Shown piece by piece: positions 4,699 to 7,067 of a DNA stretch of 7,067 nucleotides; the first letter of the stretch is position 1; each line of letters starts with the position of its first letter. Source of the DNA: an uncultured Oscillospiraceae bacterium (lineage in GTDB: Bacteria > Bacillota > Clostridia > Oscillospirales > Ruminococcaceae); contig CAKSHT010000113.1 of assembly GCA_934457235.1 (NCBI GenBank), forward strand, positions 1-7,067. Direction: 5' to 3'. The notes below the pieces were generated by a model. That model saw only the letters and a program-made list of their open reading frames with translations. It was not told where the DNA came from and ran no database searches. Both the position numbers and the translations under genes were made by a program.

Positions 4699-7067
4699 GC
4701 GATCCCTGTAAGCCAGATAGAGCTGTTGTCCAGCAAGCCGCTGAGTTCACCGGTAGCAGACCAGGCGCTGTGGGATTCCAGCGCTATCAGCGTGAACGGA
4801 AGCCAGGTTTCTTCCGGAGATACAAGAGTCGAGTGGTACCGCGAGGACGGCACCCAGGAAACAGGCGGCGTTGCCGATTATAACGAAAAATACTATGTTA
4901 CATTGAAATTCCGTCTTGCGCAGGGATATGAAGCAGCAAGCAGCGTAACGCTCTATTATTACACTGTCGAGGACGGCGCCACCGCCCAGAACGTCGCTAT
5001 GGTCAAGGACGGAGATTACCTGACTGGTACGATATACTTCAAATCACGCACCGGGCTTCCGAATGCGGAGCAGGCTGTATTTCCTTCAGCAACAACCAAT
5101 CGAACTGGTATTGATATGCCTGTGTATTCTAACAAGAACAACATTCTTGATAAGCTGCCTAAATACGCAACTATACTTACAGGAACAAGTTCTCATCGTG
5201 GTAATCCAATTGAAAACGTGAAGATAAACTGGACGAATTCTGCGGGAAACTTTGTTTTCGAAAAGGGAACGTTCAGCGAGGACGACGTAAACGGACAGGA
5301 ATTCACGTTGACTGGCTCGGTTTCGATGGCAGGCTACAGCCAGTACATCAATAATCCCGCAGCTTCGTTCAATCTGTATTGTACCGTAAGGATTGCAGCC
5401 GCAGACCAACTGCTTCCGCCGGAGCCGCGTGATGATACCCCGGCTGGTGAATATAAATCTAACATGACAGTCTACCTCACCACCACCGAGGGTACTATCT
5501 ACTACACCGTCAGCGAGAGCAAGGACGGCGCTGATCCCGTTGGCGGAAACGCTGCGCACAAGTATTCCAACGGTATCCCGCTCGCGGGCGTTGAGGGCGA
5601 CGCCAAGACGTTCTACATAAAGGCGCTGTCCTACGACCCCAAGAAGCTCACCAGTGAGATCGCGACCTACGTTTATACCATAACCCTGGAACCGTCGTCG
5701 CTCACGAATATTCCGGAGGTCCACCTGGTCATTGACCCGCCCGTCGGAGGTCAGCCCCTCGACACCACTGCGGAATTCGACCCGGAGCCTAAGGGCGTTG
5801 CCGTGAAATCCGCAGTCGCGTGGATAGGAAGCGTTGTGAACGGTCGCGCCGACTATAACAGTTCCTATTCCGTCAGCGTTCAGCTCACGCCTAAGAACAT
5901 GTACGCGTTCAACAAGACCCAGGCGTACGTCAACGGGAGCCTCGCAAACTGCTCCACCAACGAATCCGGTACGCTGACCGTTACCTACACGTTCCCCGGA
6001 AGAACGGATAAACTTGCGCTTTACAGGATAATCCCGCCGTCAGATACGGTAGTTGTTGAAAACGGCACGGCTATAGCGACCATCGGCGACAGACTCCCGA
6101 CAATGGCTGACGTCGAGGCGCCGGCAGGCACAGTCCTTGAAAACCAGTACCCGATAAAGTGGGATCTCAATACATCCGACCCGCTTTACGACCCCAAGCG
6201 TGCCCAGTCACAGGCGTTCACGCTGACCGGCAAGGTTTCCCTGCCGGACTTCATCACCTATAAGGAGGGCGAGAACGAGGTCAAGGTGAACGTATTCGTC
6301 GGCGCTGCCGGCGCGCTCGCATGGCCTACCGCGTCCCCGTCCGACTCCACCCAGGGACATATGTTCTACGATGACATGTACGTAACGCTGACCGCCTCCG
6401 AGGGCGCGACGGTATACTACACCATCGGCGTGAACAAGGAAGCTGACGTGCCTACAGTAAGCGGCGGCACGGCTTACACATCGCCGATACTCCTCGCCGG
6501 ACAGCCCGGCGATGTCGTTACATACTACATCAGGGCGATCGCAGTGGCTCCGGGCAAGAACGACAGCCCGGTAAACAGCTTCGTGTATACCATAACCCTC
6601 CCCAAGAGGACGGTCGATACGCCGACGGCGAACTACGAGCCCGGCACTTACCAGCAGTCGCTGGATATCGCGCTGAATACCACTACGGTGGGCGCTGAGA
6701 TCTATTACACTACCGACCTGACGGCTTCACTCGTGGAGTACCAGAAGTACACCGGAGTTTTCCGCCTGGCAGGACAGGCGAACGCGACAAAGAAGTACAC
6801 TGTAAAATTCTACGCCGCCGATCCCAAGGGAAAGATGATCTCCTCCAGCGTTGTTCAGAATACCTACACCATCACGCTCCCGAAGAACCGTTCGCTCGCT
6901 CCCTATCCGGATAAGACCGCGGGAGTATCCTATGAAAACGGCATAAGTGTAACGCTGAAATGCGACACCGCCAATACAAAAATATACTACACGCTGGATG
7001 GAACCGACCCGTCCGTAGGAAGCAACGGCATTCTGTACAGCAAGTCAATATCGCTCTCCAAAAAGAC
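4585..7067 (+). CDS. Large exported modular protein with CHB_HEX_C-like and Ig-like repeats, 3' end outside window
   Basis: The frame stays open from the ATG at 4585 to the window end, giving 827 residues. The start is fixed by GGAGG at 4573-4577, 7 bases upstream, and by the signal peptide that follows. Behind the signal peptide the visible chain is all beta-type, Tyr/Thr/Gly-rich repeat domains. Domain A (about 40-165 and 376-475) shares a Trp then ADYN pattern (W84/97-100; W413/422-425). Domain B (about 172-272 and 482-572) shares a KxNW or IKWD strand and an FTLTG strand, like bacterial Ig-like Big_4 domains. Domain C (about 278-369, 580-673, 677-766 and 771 onward) has IYYT at its start and YTITL at its end, like chitobiase/hexosaminidase C-terminal (CHB_HEX_C) domains. 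No catalytic motif, LPXTG or dockerin is seen, but the C-terminus is missing. It is probably a secreted or surface protein for adhesion or carbohydrate contact; that role is inference. Confidence 0.88.
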   Translation, partial: MKIRNKIAAAFTAAALMFTMTDPAALGGMLNAASTAFAAIPVSQIELLSSKPLSSPVADQALWDSSAISVNGSQVSSGDTRVEWYREDGTQETGGVADYNEKYYVTLKFRLAQGYEAASSVTLYYYTVEDGATAQNVAMVKDGDYLTGTIYFKSRTGLPNAEQAVFPSATTNRTGIDMPVYSNKNNILDKLPKYATILTGTSSHRGNPIENVKINWTNSAGNFVFEKGTFSEDDVNGQEFTLTGSVSMAGYSQYINNPAASFNLYCTVRIAAADQLLPPEPRDDTPAGEYKSNMTVYLTTTEGTIYYTVSESKDGADPVGGNAAHKYSNGIPLAGVEGDAKTFYIKALSYDPKKLTSEIATYVYTITLEPSSLTNIPEVHLVIDPPVGGQPLDTTAEFDPEPKGVAVKSAVAWIGSVVNGRADYNSSYSVSVQLTPKNMYAFNKTQAYVNGSLANCSTNESGTLTVTYTFPGRTDKLALYRIIPPSDTVVVENGTAIATIGDRLPTMADVEAPAGTVLENQYPIKWDLNTSDPLYDPKRAQSQAFTLTGKVSLPDFITYKEGENEVKVNVFVGAAGALAWPTASPSDSTQGHMFYDDMYVTLTASEGATVYYTIGVNKEADVPTVSGGTAYTSPILLAGQPGDVVTYYIRAIAVAPGKNDSPVNSFVYTITLPKRTVDTPTANYEPGTYQQSLDIALNTTTVGAEIYYTTDLTASLVEYQKYTGVFRLAGQANATKKYTVKFYAADPKGKMISSSVVQNTYTITLPKNRSLAPYPDKTAGVSYENGISVTLKCDTANTKIYYTLDGTDPSVGSNGILYSKSISLSKK
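4702..5691 (+). repeat. A-B-C protein module, first copy
   Basis: Residues 40-369 of the exported protein form domain A (W84, ADYN 97-100), domain B (INW 214-216, FTLTG 240-244) and domain C (IYYT 305-308, YTITL 364-368). The same order recurs at 5710-6603. The copies are diverged at protein level but share 14 identical bases, TATACCATAACCCT, at 5674-5687 and 6586-6599, at the C-domain ends. Confidence 0.65.
5710..6603 (+). repeat. A-B-C protein module, second copy
   Basis: Residues 376-673 repeat the order of the first module: domain A (W413, ADYN 422-425, then YVNG at 449-452), domain B (IKWD 524-527, FTLTG 545-549) and domain C (VYYT 610-613, YTITL 668-672). This indicates duplication of a three-domain unit of roughly 300-330 residues, followed by divergence. 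Confidence 0.65.
6613..6882 (+). repeat. Third CHB_HEX_C-like domain
   Basis: Residues 677-766 run from a TPTANYEPGTYQQSL lead-in (679-693) through IYYT (706-709) to YTITL (761-765). It follows the second C domain directly without new A and B domains, so from here the chain is a plain C-domain array. The usual DGTxP turn after IYYT is replaced by TDLTAS. Confidence 0.65.
6895..7067 (+). repeat. Fourth CHB_HEX_C-like domain, incomplete at window end
   Basis: Residues 771-827 include the most canonical version of the motif, IYYTLDGTDPS at 800-810, followed by GILYSKSISL (815-824). This matches the known CHB_HEX_C_1 pattern closely and anchors the identification of the more diverged copies. The end of the domain is outside the window. 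Confidence 0.72.

Noticed and set aside
4518..4853. 111-codon minus-strand frame over the large gene's promoter and start
   Set aside because: It crosses a clear promoter, ribosome site and signal peptide on the plus strand and shows no motif.
5086..5724. 212-codon open frame on the minus strand
   Set aside because: It lies wholly inside the exported protein gene, has no ribosome site and no recognisable motif. The plus-strand frame has signal peptide, promoter and repeat structure, so this is a shadow.

Overview
The window looks like a chromosomal segment of a Clostridia-type Firmicute, most likely an Oscillospiraceae/Ruminococcus-like gut anaerobe. This is inferred from consensus sigma-A promoters, strong GGAGG ribosome binding sites, a moderately GC-rich coding bias with frequent ATA and AGG codons, and small proteins of Firmicute type (a four-cysteine TSCPD protein and a DxCGGQ-motif protein). 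No RNA gene, CRISPR array, insertion sequence or phage gene was found. There is no gene-free stretch above 300 bases.

Left part (1-3112, minus strand): four genes read leftward in a tight run. In order of transcription they are a PHP-domain metal-dependent phosphoesterase, a short-form malic enzyme, an 83-residue TSCPD-domain protein, and the N-terminal three quarters of methylenetetrahydrofolate reductase (metF), which runs off the window at base 1. The gaps are 33, 24 and 12 bases. No promoter is evident inside the run, so one transcript is likely, starting at an extended -10 promoter at 3084-3112.

Middle (2987-4432): a 277-base AT-rich divergent region holds back-to-back promoters and two inverted repeats that could be operators. 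Rightward, a LysR-type regulator overlaps by ATGA a 75-residue protein with a DGCGGQ motif. The natural hypothesis is that the LysR protein controls itself and the divergent PHP-malic enzyme-TSCPD-metF operon, linking C4-acid/NAD(P)H metabolism to one-carbon and methionine metabolism. The sequence shows only the arrangement; the ligand and the regulation are not known.

Right part (4433-7067): after a 152-base spacer with a possible terminator hairpin and a good promoter, a large exported protein begins at 4585 and is still open at the window end (827 residues visible). It has a signal peptide and a repeated three-part module (A-B-C), followed by further C-type chitobiase/hexosaminidase C-terminal-like (CHB_HEX_C) repeats. 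It is probably a secreted or surface-attached multidomain protein. Its anchor or catalytic part, if any, lies outside the window.

The least described elements are the small TSCPD protein lodged between malic enzyme and metF, the LysR/small-protein pair, and the modular exported protein.
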